In this document: positions 27,761 to 40,016 of the stretch, one piece after another
Layout of the letters: each line of letters begins with the position of its first letter
Numbering within the stretch: position 1 is the first letter of the stretch
Source: Thermomonas beijingensis
GTDB taxonomy: Bacteria > Pseudomonadota > Gammaproteobacteria > Xanthomonadales > Xanthomonadaceae
Assembly (NCBI RefSeq): GCF_020034655.1
Contig: NZ_JAIQDJ010000002.1
Coordinates: forward strand, 372,001-436,000
Direction: 5' to 3'
Length of the DNA stretch: 64,000 nucleotides
Notes under the pieces: generated by a model
What the model was told of the DNA's origin: nothing
Databases searched by the model: none
The model's input: only the letters and a program-made list of their open reading frames with translations
Position numbers and translations under genes: made by a program

Positions 27761-29437
27761 TCAGGTTTTGGCGGGCTCGCGCAGCTCTTTGCGCAGGATC
27801 TTGCCGACATTGCTTTTGGGCAATTCGTTGCGGAATTCGACAAAACGCGGCTGCTTGTAGCCGGTCATGTTTTCGCGGCAGAACGCCTTTACTGCATCGG
27901 CCGTCAATGCCGGGTCTTTCTTGACGATAAACACCTTCACAGCCTCACCGGATTTGTCATCCGGCACGCCGATGGCGGCCACTTCCAACACACCGGGCAT
28001 CATTGCAATCACGTCTTCCACTTCATTGGGATAGACGTTGAAGCCAGATACCAGAATCATGTCTTTCTTGCGGTCGACGATATAGAAATAACCTTGTTCG
28101 TCCATCTTGGCCATATCGCCGGTATGCAGCCAACCGTCGGCATCCATGACCTTGGCGGTTTCTTCGGGACGCTGCCAATAGCCCTTCATCACCTGTGGGC
28201 CTTTGACACAGAGCTCGCCAATTTCGCCCATGGGCAGGATTTGGCCATCTTCCCCTTTGATGCAGACCAGCGTAGATGGCACCGGCATGCCGATGGAGCC
28301 GTTATAGGCGCGCAAATCCAGCGGGTTGATGCACACCGCGGGTGACGTTTCGGTCAGGCCATAGGCCTCCGCCAAGGTGGTGCCAGTCACCTGTTTCCAC
28401 TTGTCGGCCACGGCCCGTTGCACGGCCATACCACCGCCCAAGGTCAGGTGCAGATGCGAGAAATTCACTTGCTCGAAGCCGGGGGTGTTGAGCAAGCCAT
28501 TGAACAGAGTGTTGACACCCGTGATCGCAGTGAAGCGGGTACTTTTGAGTTCTTTGACGAAACCGGGCATATCGCGCGGATTGGTGATCAATAGATTACT
28601 TGCGCCGAACTTGATGAACACTAGGCAGTTCGCGGTCAGCGCGAAGATGTGGTACAGCGGCAACGCGGTGACGATGGTTTCTTCGCCAAGCCTGATATTG
28701 GCCCCCACCCACGCCGCCGCCTGCTGCATATTGGCCACCAGGTTGCGATGGGTCAGCATCGCGCCCTTGGAGACACCGGTGGTGCCGCCGGTGTATTGCA
28801 GGAAGGCCAAGTCGTCCAGCGTACTGCGGAGTTGGGGCAGCTGGTGCATGCGGCCAAGTGTCAAGGTGTCGCCGAAGCGCACCGCACCCGGAATATTGTA
28901 GTCGGGCACCATTTTCTTGATGTACTTGAGCACGAAATTGATGAGCGCGCCCTTGGGGAAGCCCAGCATGTCGCCCAACCCTGTCGTGATGGCACGCACG
29001 CCCGGCATCTGCGCCAACACTTCTTGCGCCACGTTGCCGAAGTTGTCCATCACCAACAAGACACTGGCCCCGGAGTCTGCCAACTGGTGCTTGAGCTCAC
29101 GCGGGGTATACATCGGGTTGGTGTTGACGACGACCAGCCCAGCGCGCAAGACGCCAAAAATCGCCACTGGATATTGCAGGCAGTTAGGCATCATGATCGC
29201 GACGCGATCACCTTTTTTAAGTTTCAACTCGCCAAGCAGATAGCCGGCAAAATCACGACTGAGGCGATCCAGTTCGGCATAGGTGATCGATTTGCCCATA
29301 TTGATGAAGGCGGTTTTATTGCCATACTGCGCAATTGCCTTGTCAAACACATCGGTGATCGACGCGAACTCGTTCATGTCGATTTCGGCGGGCACGCCGG
29401 CGGGGTAGTGGTCTAACCAAGGCTGTTGCGAACGCAT
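27761..29437 (-). CDS. rpfB: Long-chain fatty-acid--CoA ligase of the DSF locus
   Basis: Activates free fatty acids to acyl-CoA; in Xanthomonas RpfB also removes DSF and influences DSF chain composition. The 558 residues are those of an AMP-forming acyl-CoA synthetase, with the P-loop LQYTGGTTGVSKGAMLTH (near residue 210), the AYGLTETSP motif and the C-terminal GFNVYPNEVEDV and KSNVGKILRKEL. The ATG at 29437 follows GGGGA by seven bases; an in-frame extension to 29572 lacks a ribosome site. Position beside rpfF and near acnA, and the length (560 in X. campestris), support the rpfB assignment over a generic fadD. Confidence 0.93.
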   Translation of the reverse strand: MRSQQPWLDHYPAGVPAEIDMNEFASITDVFDKAIAQYGNKTAFINMGKSITYAELDRLSRDFAGYLLGELKLKKGDRVAIMMPNCLQYPVAIFGVLRAGLVVVNTNPMYTPRELKHQLADSGASVLLVMDNFGNVAQEVLAQMPGVRAITTGLGDMLGFPKGALINFVLKYIKKMVPDYNIPGAVRFGDTLTLGRMHQLPQLRSTLDDLAFLQYTGGTTGVSKGAMLTHRNLVANMQQAAAWVGANIRLGEETIVTALPLYHIFALTANCLVFIKFGASNLLITNPRDMPGFVKELKSTRFTAITGVNTLFNGLLNTPGFEQVNFSHLHLTLGGGMAVQRAVADKWKQVTGTTLAEAYGLTETSPAVCINPLDLRAYNGSIGMPVPSTLVCIKGEDGQILPMGEIGELCVKGPQVMKGYWQRPEETAKVMDADGWLHTGDMAKMDEQGYFYIVDRKKDMILVSGFNVYPNEVEDVIAMMPGVLEVAAIGVPDDKSGEAVKVFIVKKDPALTADAVKAFCRENMTGYKQPRFVEFRNELPKSNVGKILRKELREPAKT

Positions 29438-29557
29438 GCACTGTTCCCCTGCAAGTGAGCCGGCGCAGTAGGTGCGGCGGCGTATGGATTCCGCTTTGAT
29501 TTGAGCATAGCCTCCGATGCGTGACAAGCCGATCTGGTCAAGAGCAGGAATGCTGCA

Positions 29558-30013
29558 ATGCGCAATTTCCATGTATTTCCCCGCATTGTGCTCGCCACCG
29601 TGCCGGCCTTGCTACTGATGGTGTCCGCGGCCTGCCACAAACAAGTGCCGGAACAGGCCGTGCGGGCGCAGCTTGCGGCGTTGCAGGCGGCAATGGATGC
29701 CCGCGACGCCACTGCAGTGCGCGATTTGCTGGCAACCGATTTCATCGGCGAGCAGGGGCTGGAAAAACGCGGCGCGCATCAACTTGCTGCTGGCCTGTTT
29801 CTGCGCTACCGCGAGGTAAGCGCGAAGATCGGCCCGATCCAGGTCGAGGTGCTCGATCCCAGCAACGCCATCGCCCGCTTCAACCTGCTGGCCACGGGCG
29901 GCAGTGGTGGACTGCTGCCCGACAGTGGCCAAGTATTCGCGGTGGAAACCGGTTGGCAGTACATCGACGGCCACTGGCTGCTGCGCAACGCAAGTTGGAA
30001 GCCTGCGTTGTAA
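29558..30013 (+). CDS. Predicted lipoprotein with NTF2-like fold
   Basis: A 151-residue protein with a signal peptide ending in VSAAC (Cys26 as lipidation site), then a cone-shaped SnoaL/NTF2-like sequence: the N-terminal helix LAALQAAMDARDATAVRDLLATDF and the C-terminal strands ending DGHWLLRNASWKP. Such folds bind small ligands or act as accessory domains; no catalytic set is evident. AGGA lies eight bases before the ATG. It is divergent from rpfB and convergent with acnA, leaving six bases between stops. Homologues in this position occur in rpf loci as uncharacterised genes; function unknown. Confidence 0.75.
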   Translation: MRNFHVFPRIVLATVPALLLMVSAACHKQVPEQAVRAQLAALQAAMDARDATAVRDLLATDFIGEQGLEKRGAHQLAAGLFLRYREVSAKIGPIQVEVLDPSNAIARFNLLATGGSGGLLPDSGQVFAVETGWQYIDGHWLLRNASWKPAL

Positions 30014-30019
30014 TGCGTT

Positions 30020-32770
30020 TCAATCTGCGCGCGCCGCCAACTGCCGCAGCACATACTGCAACACGCCGCCATGACGGGCGTAGTCCACTTCCTTGGGTGT
30101 GAGCAGCAATACATCGACTTCAAAAGTGATGATGCGGCCATCGACGCGGGTGGCGGTGACGGTGGCAAGCTTCGAAGCGCCATCGGCCAGCCCGGATACC
30201 GCGTAGGTCTCATGGCCATCCAGGCCCAGGCTGGCGGCGTTCTGTCCCGCGCGAAATTGCAGCGGCAGCACGCCCATGCCCACCAAGTTGCTGCGGTGGA
30301 TGCGCTCGAAACTTTCCGCAATCACCGCTTTCACGCCGAGCAGCAACGTGCCTTTGGCGGCCCAGTCACGGCTGGAACCGGTGCCGTATTCCTTGCCGGC
30401 GATCACCAGCAGCGGGGTGGCGTCCGCTTTGTAGTGCATCGCGGCATCAAAGATCGCCATTTTCTCCGGCGGCTGCGCGCCGAAGTACAGGGTGTTGCCG
30501 CCTTCTTCGCCACCGAAAAACAAATTCTTGATGCGGATATTGGCGAAGGTGCCGCGTACCATTACATCGTCATTGCCGCGCCGGCTGCCATAGCTGTTGA
30601 AATCTTGCGGGGCCACGCCACGGGCAATCAGGTAACGGCCGGCCGGCGACTCTTTCTTGATGCTGCCGGCCGGGCTGATATGGTCGGTGGTGATGGAGTC
30701 CCCGAAGTAGCCCAGCACGCGCGCGCCGTGGATGTCGTCGATGCGGCCCACCTGCATGGTCATGCCGTCGAAGTAGGGCGGGTTCTTGATGTAGGTGGAC
30801 TCCGCATTCCAGGCATACAGTTCGCCATCCGGTGAGGCGATGGCGTTCCAGCGTGCATCCCCTTTGAACACGTCGGCGTAGTTCTGCTTGAACATGTCCG
30901 GGCCAAGCGTGGCCAAAATGGTGTTGTGGATGTCCTGGTTGCTGGGCCACAACTCCTTCAGATACACCGGTGCACCATGGGTATCGGTGCCCAGCGGCTC
31001 CTTGGTGATATCGAGTTCGGTGCTGCCGGCCAGCGCGTAGGCCACCACCAGCGGAGGGCTGGCCAGATAGTTCATCTTCACTTCGGCGTGGATGCGGCCT
31101 TCGAAATTGCGGTTGCCCGACAACACCGAGGCCACGCACAAATCACCGGCCGCAATTCCGGCGCTGACTTCGACCGGCAACGGGCCGGAATTGCCAATAC
31201 ACGTGGTGCAGCCATAGCCCACGGTGTAGAAGCCGATTTTTTCCAGCTCGGCCAGCAGCCCGGCGCGTTGCAGGTAATCCGTGACCACCCGTGAACCGGG
31301 TGCCAGCGACGTTTTGACCCACGGTTTGCGGGTCAGCCCACGTGCGGCCGCATTGCGCGCCAGCAGGCCAGCGGCCACCATGACGGCCGGATTGGAGGTA
31401 TTGGTGCACGAGGTAATCGCGGCAATGACCACCGCGCCATCCTTGATCCGCATGTGGCTGCCGTCGATGGCGATATCGGCCTGGCCTTTGCCATGTTGTT
31501 CGTTGCCCACGGCCGCGCCACCACCTTCGGCGATGAAATCAGCCACCTCGCTGCTGCGCTTGTCGCGGGCGGCGGTGAGTTGGCTGATTGCCGCGCGGCT
31601 GGCACTTGGCATGTCGGTCAGCAAGACCCGGTCTTGCGGGCGCTTGGGACCGGCCAGCGAGGGCAGCACGGTGCCCATGTCCAGTTCCAAGGTGGCGCTG
31701 TACTGCGCGTGCGGGCTGCTGGCGTCGTGCCACAGGCCTTGCACCTTGGCATAGGCCTCCACCAGGGCGATCTGATCATCACTGCGACCTGACAGGCGCA
31801 GATAATTCAGTGATTCGGCATCAATCGGGAAAATGGCGCAGGTGGCGCCATATTCGGGCGACATATTGCCAATCGTGGCACGGTCGGCCAGCGGCAGGTG
31901 TTGCAGCCCAGCGCCGAAGAATTCGACAAACTTGCCGACCACACCGTGCCGACGCAGCATCTCGGTGACGGTCAGCACCAGATCGGTGGCGGTCGCCCCT
32001 TCCGGCAGTTTGCCGGTCAGCTTGAAGCCCACCACTTGCGGGATCAGCATGGAGGCAGGCTGCCCCAGCATCGCGGCTTCCGCCTCGATACCGCCCACGC
32101 CCCAGCCCAGAATGCCGATGCCATTGACCATGGTGGTATGGCTGTCGGTGCCAAACAGGGTGTCAGGGAAGGCCCACTGGACGCCATCCAGCTCACGCGT
32201 CATCACCACCCGCGCCAGATATTCCAGGTTGACCTGATGCACGATGCCGGTGTTGGGCGGCACCACCTTGAAGTTGCCAAAGGCCTTTTGCCCCCAGCGC
32301 AGGAAGCCGTAGCGCTCGGTATTGCGTTCGAATTCGATCCGGCCGTTGGCGTCCAGCGCATCGGGGCGGGCGAACACGTCCACTTGCACCGAATGATCAA
32401 TCACCAATTCCGACGGAATCAGCGGGTTGATCTGCTCGGGCCGGCCGCCCAGTTTCACCACCGCGTCGCGCATCGCCGCCAGATCCACCACGCAAGGCAC
32501 TCCAGTGAAATCCTGCAAGATCACGCGGGCCGGCATGAAGGCGATCTCGGTGGCAGGTTCAGCGGCGGGGTTCCACTGGGCCAGCGCTTCGATATGCGCC
32601 GGCAGCACGCTGACGCCGTCTTCATGCCGCAACAGGTTTTCCAGCAGGATTTTCAGCGAATACGGCAGGCGCGCGATGTCAAACCGCTGCCCCAGCGCCG
32701 GCAGGCTGGCGTAGGCATAGGTGTTGCCATTCACATCAAGCTGGGCGCGGGTGGCAAAGGAATTCAACAT
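30020..32770 (-). CDS. acnA: Aconitate hydratase A (RpfA in the rpf nomenclature)
   Basis: Isomerises citrate and isocitrate with a 4Fe-4S cluster; in X. campestris this gene (rpfA) was found through its effect on virulence factor production and iron homeostasis. The 916 residues include cluster ligands in AITSCTNTSNP and GYGCTTCIGNSG and the C-terminal swivelling domain with GTGSSRDWAAKG. I chose the ATG at 32770 with GGAAG eight bases upstream; the frame runs open to 33328 but that part lies over the toxin-antitoxin genes. It is divergent from the toxin-antitoxin pair and acnB. Confidence 0.96.
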   Translation of the reverse strand: MLNSFATRAQLDVNGNTYAYASLPALGQRFDIARLPYSLKILLENLLRHEDGVSVLPAHIEALAQWNPAAEPATEIAFMPARVILQDFTGVPCVVDLAAMRDAVVKLGGRPEQINPLIPSELVIDHSVQVDVFARPDALDANGRIEFERNTERYGFLRWGQKAFGNFKVVPPNTGIVHQVNLEYLARVVMTRELDGVQWAFPDTLFGTDSHTTMVNGIGILGWGVGGIEAEAAMLGQPASMLIPQVVGFKLTGKLPEGATATDLVLTVTEMLRRHGVVGKFVEFFGAGLQHLPLADRATIGNMSPEYGATCAIFPIDAESLNYLRLSGRSDDQIALVEAYAKVQGLWHDASSPHAQYSATLELDMGTVLPSLAGPKRPQDRVLLTDMPSASRAAISQLTAARDKRSSEVADFIAEGGGAAVGNEQHGKGQADIAIDGSHMRIKDGAVVIAAITSCTNTSNPAVMVAAGLLARNAAARGLTRKPWVKTSLAPGSRVVTDYLQRAGLLAELEKIGFYTVGYGCTTCIGNSGPLPVEVSAGIAAGDLCVASVLSGNRNFEGRIHAEVKMNYLASPPLVVAYALAGSTELDITKEPLGTDTHGAPVYLKELWPSNQDIHNTILATLGPDMFKQNYADVFKGDARWNAIASPDGELYAWNAESTYIKNPPYFDGMTMQVGRIDDIHGARVLGYFGDSITTDHISPAGSIKKESPAGRYLIARGVAPQDFNSYGSRRGNDDVMVRGTFANIRIKNLFFGGEEGGNTLYFGAQPPEKMAIFDAAMHYKADATPLLVIAGKEYGTGSSRDWAAKGTLLLGVKAVIAESFERIHRSNLVGMGVLPLQFRAGQNAASLGLDGHETYAVSGLADGASKLATVTATRVDGRIITFEVDVLLLTPKEVDYARHGGVLQYVLRQLAARAD

Positions 32771-32874
32771 GGCAGGCTTCCGATTGCAGGGATGCCGCAA
32801 GTGTATGCGCTGAACTGTAAGCATTCCGTTGCAGTGGTGTAGCAACCAGTTCCTTGAAGGCGGCAATTGCGGGA

Positions 32875-32903
32875 TTAAGTAGGGTTGAAAAAGTATGTAT
32901 AAT
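32875..32903 (+). promoter_or_regulatory. Promoter of the toxin-antitoxin pair
   Basis: A perfect -10 box TATAAT (32898-32903) lies 27 bases before the antitoxin ATG. The best -35 at 17-base spacing is the weak TTAAGT (32875-32880), suggesting an activator-independent but modest promoter, or one mainly set by repression. Confidence 0.55.
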
Positions 32904-32913
32904 TCATGCATAC
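32893..32913. promoter_or_regulatory. Palindromic operator over the toxin-antitoxin promoter
   Basis: A 21-base imperfect palindrome with arms GTATGTATAA and TCATGCATAC (eight of ten positions symmetric about a central T) covers the -10 box. AbrB-type antitoxins usually bind such dyads with their toxin to repress their own operon. Confidence 0.6.
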
Positions 32914-32930
32914 CAAAGTGGATGTGCGCG

Positions 32931-33137
32931 ATGGAAGCCACCGTTGCCGAGCGCGGCCAAATCACCTTGCCCAAAGCCGTGCGCGATGCATTGGGGCTGG
33001 CCAAGGGCAGCGTGCTGAAAGTGGAACTGGATGGCAGCCGCATTGTGCTGAGCAAGCATGTGGACGATGCGATTTCGCGCGTGCGCGGCAAGTTTGCGCT
33101 GGATGCCAGCCCAGCCAACAAAGGCAAGGCCGCGTGA
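32931..33137 (+). CDS. AbrB/MazE-type antitoxin
   Basis: A 68-residue protein with the SpoVT-AbrB swapped-hairpin DNA-binding fold: MEATVAERGQITLPKAVRDALG is the canonical start, and the C-terminal tail ([18 protein letters not shown]) would wrap the toxin. The ATG at 32931 gives this canonical start; longer in-frame starts would begin inside the promoter. The stop overlaps the toxin start by four bases (GTGA), the usual coupling of VapBC-like modules. It sits between the divergent acnA and acnB. Confidence 0.88.
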   Translation: MEATVAERGQITLPKAVRDALGLAKGSVLKVELDGSRIVLSKHVDDAISRVRGKFALDASPANKGKAA

Positions 33138-33532
33138 TTGCGGTGGATGCCCCGGTGTTGGTGGAATTGCTGGCCAATGGCCCACGCGCCGATGCGGTGG
33201 AAGTAGGGTTGCGGCAAGCCCTTGGCGCGGGCCGGGTGGTGATTTGCGATGCCGCACTGGCGCAGTTGTGCGCCAGTTTGCGTAACGGTGCCGACGCACT
33301 GGCCGCGCTGGAAGAAATGGGCGTGCATTTTGCCGCGATTGAACCCAAATCCGCCTTACGTGCTGGCGAAATGCAGCGCCGGCAACGCCAACGTGGGGCC
33401 GCCACACGCCCGATTTCCGATTTCCTGACTGGTGCCCACGCGCTGCTGCAATGCGATGCGCTACTCACCTTCGATGCCGAATTTCATCGCGACTACTTCA
33501 AAGGCTTGAAGTTGATCGTGCCAAACGTTTGA
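33134..33532 (+). CDS. PIN-domain toxin (VapC family)
   Basis: A 132-residue predicted ribonuclease. PIN domains use three or four acidic residues to bind magnesium; visible candidates are Asp5 ([11 protein letters not shown]), Asp39, Asp96 ([10 protein letters not shown]) and Asp114 (LLTFDAEF). Asp39 stands where most VapC proteins have Glu. The start is GTG, overlapping the antitoxin stop. VapC toxins usually cut tRNA or rRNA; the target here is unknown. It ends 28 bases before acnB, so read-through into acnB is possible. Confidence 0.85.
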   Translation: MIAVDAPVLVELLANGPRADAVEVGLRQALGAGRVVICDAALAQLCASLRNGADALAALEEMGVHFAAIEPKSALRAGEMQRRQRQRGAATRPISDFLTGAHALLQCDALLTFDAEFHRDYFKGLKLIVPNV

Positions 33533-33560
33533 TCGCACCACCTCACTGGAGACCTCCCCC

Positions 33561-36152
33561 ATGTTGAATGCATACCGCCAACACCTTGCCGAGCGTGCCG
33601 CGCTGGGCATCCCCGCACTGCCACTGACGGTGCAGCAGACCGCCGAGGTCATTGAATTGCTGAAAGCCCCGCCGGCGGAGGAAGCTGAGTGCCTGCTGGA
33701 CTTGTTGGTCAATCGCGTGCCGGCCGGCGTGGACGATGCCGCCAAGGTCAAGGCCTCGTATTTGGCGGCGATTGCGTTTGGCAGCGAAACCAATGCGCTG
33801 ATTTCCCGCGCCCGCGCCACCGAGTTGCTGGGCACCATGCTGGGCGGCTACAACGTCGCCCCGTTGGTGCAATTGCTGGACGATGCCGAGATTGGCAGCG
33901 TGGCGGCCAATGCACTCAAGCACACCTTGCTGGTGTTCGATGCCTTCCATGACGTGCAGGACAAGGCCAAGACCGGCAACGCCAATGCGCAAGCCGTGCT
34001 GCAAAGCTGGGCCGAGGCCGAGTGGTTCACCAGCAAGCCGGAAGTACCGGCCAGCCTGACCATCACCGTGTTCAAAGTACCCGGCGAAACCAATACCGAT
34101 GACCTGTCGCCGGCGCCGGACGCCACTACCCGCCCCGACATCCCGATGCATGCACTGGCAATGTTGAAAAATGCGCGCCCGGATGCACCATTCCAACCGG
34201 AAGAAGACGGCAAGCGCGGGCCGATTCAAAATATCCTGTCACTGAAGGACAAAGGTCATTTGGTGGCCTATGTGGGCGACGTGGTCGGTACCGGCTCCAG
34301 CCGCAAATCGGCCACCAACTCGGTGCTGTGGTGGACCGGCGATGACATCCCCTACATCCCCAACAAGCGCGCCGGTGGTGTGTGCCTCGGCGGCAAGATC
34401 GCGCCGATTTTCTACAACACCATGGAAGACGCCGGGGCGCTGCCGATCGAGCTGGATGTCAGCCAGATGCAACATGGCGACGTGGTCGAGCTGCGTCCGT
34501 ATGAAGGCAAGGCACTGAAAGCTGGCGAAGTGATCGCCAGCTTCGAACTCAAATCCGACGTGCTGCTGGACGAAGTGCGTGCCGGTGGCCGTATTCCGCT
34601 GATCATCGGGCGTGGCCTGACCGCCAAGGCGCGTGAAGCGCTGGGCTTGCCGGCCACCCACCTGTTCCGCCTGCCGGTCAATCCGCCGGATACCGGCAAG
34701 GGTTTCACCTTGGCGCAGAAGATGGTGGGCCGCGCCTGCGGTCTGCCGGAAGGCAAGGGCATGCGCCCGGGCACCTATTGCGAGCCGAAGATGACCTCGG
34801 TAGGCAGCCAGGACACCACCGGTCCGATGACCCGTGATGAGCTGAAAGACTTGGCCTGCCTGGGCTTCAGCGCGGACCTGGTGATGCAGAGCTTCTGCCA
34901 CACCGCCGCCTACCCCAAGCCGGTCGATGTGAAAACCCATCACACCTTGCCGCAGTTCATTTCCACCCGTGGTGGCATTTCGCTGCGCCCCGGCGATGGC
35001 GTGATCCACAGCTGGCTCAACCGCATGTTGCTGCCTGATACCGTGGGCACCGGCGGTGATAGCCATACCCGTTTCCCGGTGGGGATTTCGTTCCCGGCCG
35101 GCTCCGGCTTGGTGGCATTTGCCGCCGCCACCGGGGTGATGCCGCTGGACATGCCCGAATCGGTGCTGGTGCGCTTCAAAGGCGAATTGCAGCCGGGGGT
35201 CACCCTGCGTGATCTGGTCAACGCGATCCCGCTGTACGCGATCAAGGCGGGTTTGTTGACGGTGGCCAAGGCCGGCAAGAAAAATATCTTCTCTGGCCGC
35301 ATCCTGGAAATCGAAGGCTTGCCGAACTTGAAGGTGGAACAAGCTTTTGAATTGTCCGATGCCTCGGCCGAGCGCTCCGCCGCTGGTTGCAGCGTGCGCC
35401 TGAACAAAGAGCCGATCATTGAATATCTCAACAGCAATATCGTGCTGTTGAAAAACATGATTGCCGAAGGCTATCAAGATGCGCGTTCGCTGGCGCGCCG
35501 CATCGAGAAAATGGAGGCTTGGTTGGCCAACCCGCAATTGCTGGAGCCGGATGCCGATGCCGAGTACGCGGCGGTCATCGACATTGATCTGGCCGACGTG
35601 CACGAGCCCATCGTGGCCTGCCCGAACGATCCGGACGATGTGAAAACCCTGTCCGATGTAGCTGGCGCGCAGATCGACGAAGTGTTCATTGGTTCGTGCA
35701 TGACCAATATCGGCCACTTCCGTGCCGCTGCCAAATTGTTGGAAGGCAAACGCGACCTGCCCACCCGCTTGTGGATTGCACCGCCCACCAAGATGGATGC
35801 CAGCGAGCTGACCAAGGAAGGCCACTACGGCACCTTTGGCAACGCCGGTGCGCGCACCGAAATGCCCGGCTGTTCGCTGTGCATGGGCAACCAGGCGCAG
35901 ATTCGTGAAGGCTCCACCGCGATGTCCACCAGCACCCGCAACTTCCCCAACCGCTTGGGCCGCAATACCAATGTGTACCTGGGTTCGGCCGAGTTGGCGG
36001 CGATTTGCGCACGCCTCGGCCGGATTCCCACGCGTGAGGAATACATGGCCGACATCGGCGTGATCAATGCCAATGGCGACAAGATCTATCGCTACATGAA
36101 CTTCGACCGGATCGAGGAGTACAGGGCGATTGCGGATACCGTTGCGGCGTGA
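33561..36152 (+). CDS. acnB: Aconitate hydratase B / 2-methylisocitrate dehydratase
   Basis: The main TCA-cycle aconitase, which may also hydrate 2-methylaconitate. The 863 residues show the AcnB-specific order: an N-terminal HEAT-like domain (about 1-155), the swivelling domain next (about 170-370, with [12 protein letters not shown]), then the 4Fe-4S core with ligands in [12 protein letters not shown] and [16 protein letters not shown] lies nine bases before the ATG. It is divergent from acnA with the small toxin-antitoxin operon between them and ends at a strong bidirectional terminator. Confidence 0.97.
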   Translation: MLNAYRQHLAERAALGIPALPLTVQQTAEVIELLKAPPAEEAECLLDLLVNRVPAGVDDAAKVKASYLAAIAFGSETNALISRARATELLGTMLGGYNVAPLVQLLDDAEIGSVAANALKHTLLVFDAFHDVQDKAKTGNANAQAVLQSWAEAEWFTSKPEVPASLTITVFKVPGETNTDDLSPAPDATTRPDIPMHALAMLKNARPDAPFQPEEDGKRGPIQNILSLKDKGHLVAYVGDVVGTGSSRKSATNSVLWWTGDDIPYIPNKRAGGVCLGGKIAPIFYNTMEDAGALPIELDVSQMQHGDVVELRPYEGKALKAGEVIASFELKSDVLLDEVRAGGRIPLIIGRGLTAKAREALGLPATHLFRLPVNPPDTGKGFTLAQKMVGRACGLPEGKGMRPGTYCEPKMTSVGSQDTTGPMTRDELKDLACLGFSADLVMQSFCHTAAYPKPVDVKTHHTLPQFISTRGGISLRPGDGVIHSWLNRMLLPDTVGTGGDSHTRFPVGISFPAGSGLVAFAAATGVMPLDMPESVLVRFKGELQPGVTLRDLVNAIPLYAIKAGLLTVAKAGKKNIFSGRILEIEGLPNLKVEQAFELSDASAERSAAGCSVRLNKEPIIEYLNSNIVLLKNMIAEGYQDARSLARRIEKMEAWLANPQLLEPDADAEYAAVIDIDLADVHEPIVACPNDPDDVKTLSDVAGAQIDEVFIGSCMTNIGHFRAAAKLLEGKRDLPTRLWIAPPTKMDASELTKEGHYGTFGNAGARTEMPGCSLCMGNQAQIREGSTAMSTSTRNFPNRLGRNTNVYLGSAELAAICARLGRIPTREEYMADIGVINANGDKIYRYMNFDRIEEYRAIADTVAA

Positions 36153-36169
36153 TGCTTGCGCTGTAGTTT

Positions 36170-36208
36170 GAAACAGCAACGCCCGGCCCGACCGGGCGTT
36201 GCTGTTTC
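36170..36208. terminator. Bidirectional terminator between acnB and metH
   Basis: A perfect 17-base stem (GAAACAGCAACGCCCGG at 36170-36186 with its complement at 36192-36208) around the loop CCCGA lies between the convergent stops of acnB (36152) and the second metH gene (36226). The A/T-rich outer stem supplies U residues in both directions. Confidence 0.85.
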
Positions 36209-36225
36209 GGCTTTGGGTGCGCAAC

Positions 36226-38906
<2,681 letters not shown>

Positions 38907-38910
<4 letters not shown>

Positions 38911-40004
38911 GCCACGTCCTCCAACTGTGGTACCACGCGTGGCGGTAGCGCATGTACCGCTTGTGCAATCGCATGGATGTGTTCAGGCGTGGTGCCGCAG
39001 CAGCCGCCGACCAGATTGATCAAGCCGCTTTGGGCAAATTCACGCAGTACTTCGGCCATGTCTTCGGGGGTTTCATCATAACCACCAAACGCATTGGGCA
39101 GGCCGGCGTTGGGGTGACAGCTGACATAGGTGTCGGCCACTTGCGCCAGCACATCCACATGCTGACGCAGGTCTTTGGCACCCAGTGCGCAATTCAAACC
39201 AATGGCGAGTGGCTGCACATGTCGCAAGGAATACCAGAACGCCTCGGCAGTCTGCCCGGACAAGGTGCGGCCGGAGGCATCGGTAATCGTGCCCGAGATC
39301 ATCACTGGCAGGCGTGCGCCGATTTCGTCGAACACATCATCAATGGCAAACAGCGCGGCCTTGGCATTGAGGGTGTCAAACACGGTTTCCACCATCAGCA
39401 CATCGGCACCGCCTTCGATCAGGCCGCGTGCCGATTCTCGGTAGGCCTCGGCCAGTTCGTTGAAGGTGATGGCACGAAAGCCCGGGCGGTTCACATCCGG
39501 CGACAGTGAAGCGGTGCGGCTGGTGGGGCCCAATACGCCAATCACAAAGCGTGGTTGGCCGGGTGTATGCGCTTGCATGGCATCACATTCGACGCGTGCC
39601 AAGCGTGCACCTTCACGGTTCAACTCGCGCACCAGATGCTGCAAGCGGTAGTCGGCCAGCGAGATACTGGTGGAATTGAAGGTGTTGGTTTCAACAAGAT
39701 CAGCGCCGGCTTGCAGATACTGGCGATGAATGCCGCCGATGATGTCGGGGCGGGTAAGACTGAGTAGGTCGTTGTTGCCGCGCTGGTCATGGCCTTCGCA
39801 GCCACAGCCGGGGCCGTGCTGGTGGCCTGCCTGCGTAAACAACGCATCGAAGCCGTCGGCAAAGCGTGTGCCGCGATAGTCGGCTTCGCTCAATTCATGG
39901 CGCTGAATCATGGTGCCCATCGCGCCATCAATGATCAGGATACGTTGGCTCAAAGCAGCTTGTAGCGCGGCAACCCGCGCCGGATGAAGCCAGGGGAGGG
40001 ACAT
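38907..40004 (-). CDS. metH: Methionine synthase, homocysteine-binding part (split MetH)
   Basis: A 365-residue homocysteine S-methyltransferase domain, the N-terminal part of a normal MetH. Zinc ligands are in [10 protein letters not shown] and [11 protein letters not shown]. The start of the barrel ([13 protein letters not shown]) is typical. An unusual His/Cys-rich insertion (residues 61-72, HxH...CxCxxH) interrupts the stretch before RGNNDLL. It begins 12 bases after the ArsR-methyltransferase gene and overlaps the second metH gene, so all three form one operon. The split into two polypeptides is a known arrangement in Xanthomonadaceae. Confidence 0.93.
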
Positions 40005-40016
40005 GACACGTATTCC

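Noticed and set aside
32771-33328. N-terminal extension of aconitase A by 186 residues
   Set aside because: The extension would run through the toxin-antitoxin genes and their promoter on the other strand; the canonical start is at 32770.
34239-36224. Long open frame on the minus strand (over 600 codons) across acnB
   Set aside because: It is fully antisense to acnB, has no ribosome site or recognisable protein, and is the usual artefact of biased third-codon positions.
40005-40016. Search for a cobalamin or SAM riboswitch before metH
   Set aside because: Only 12 bases separate the regulator gene from the first metH gene, and the operon leader has a dyad but no room for a riboswitch.
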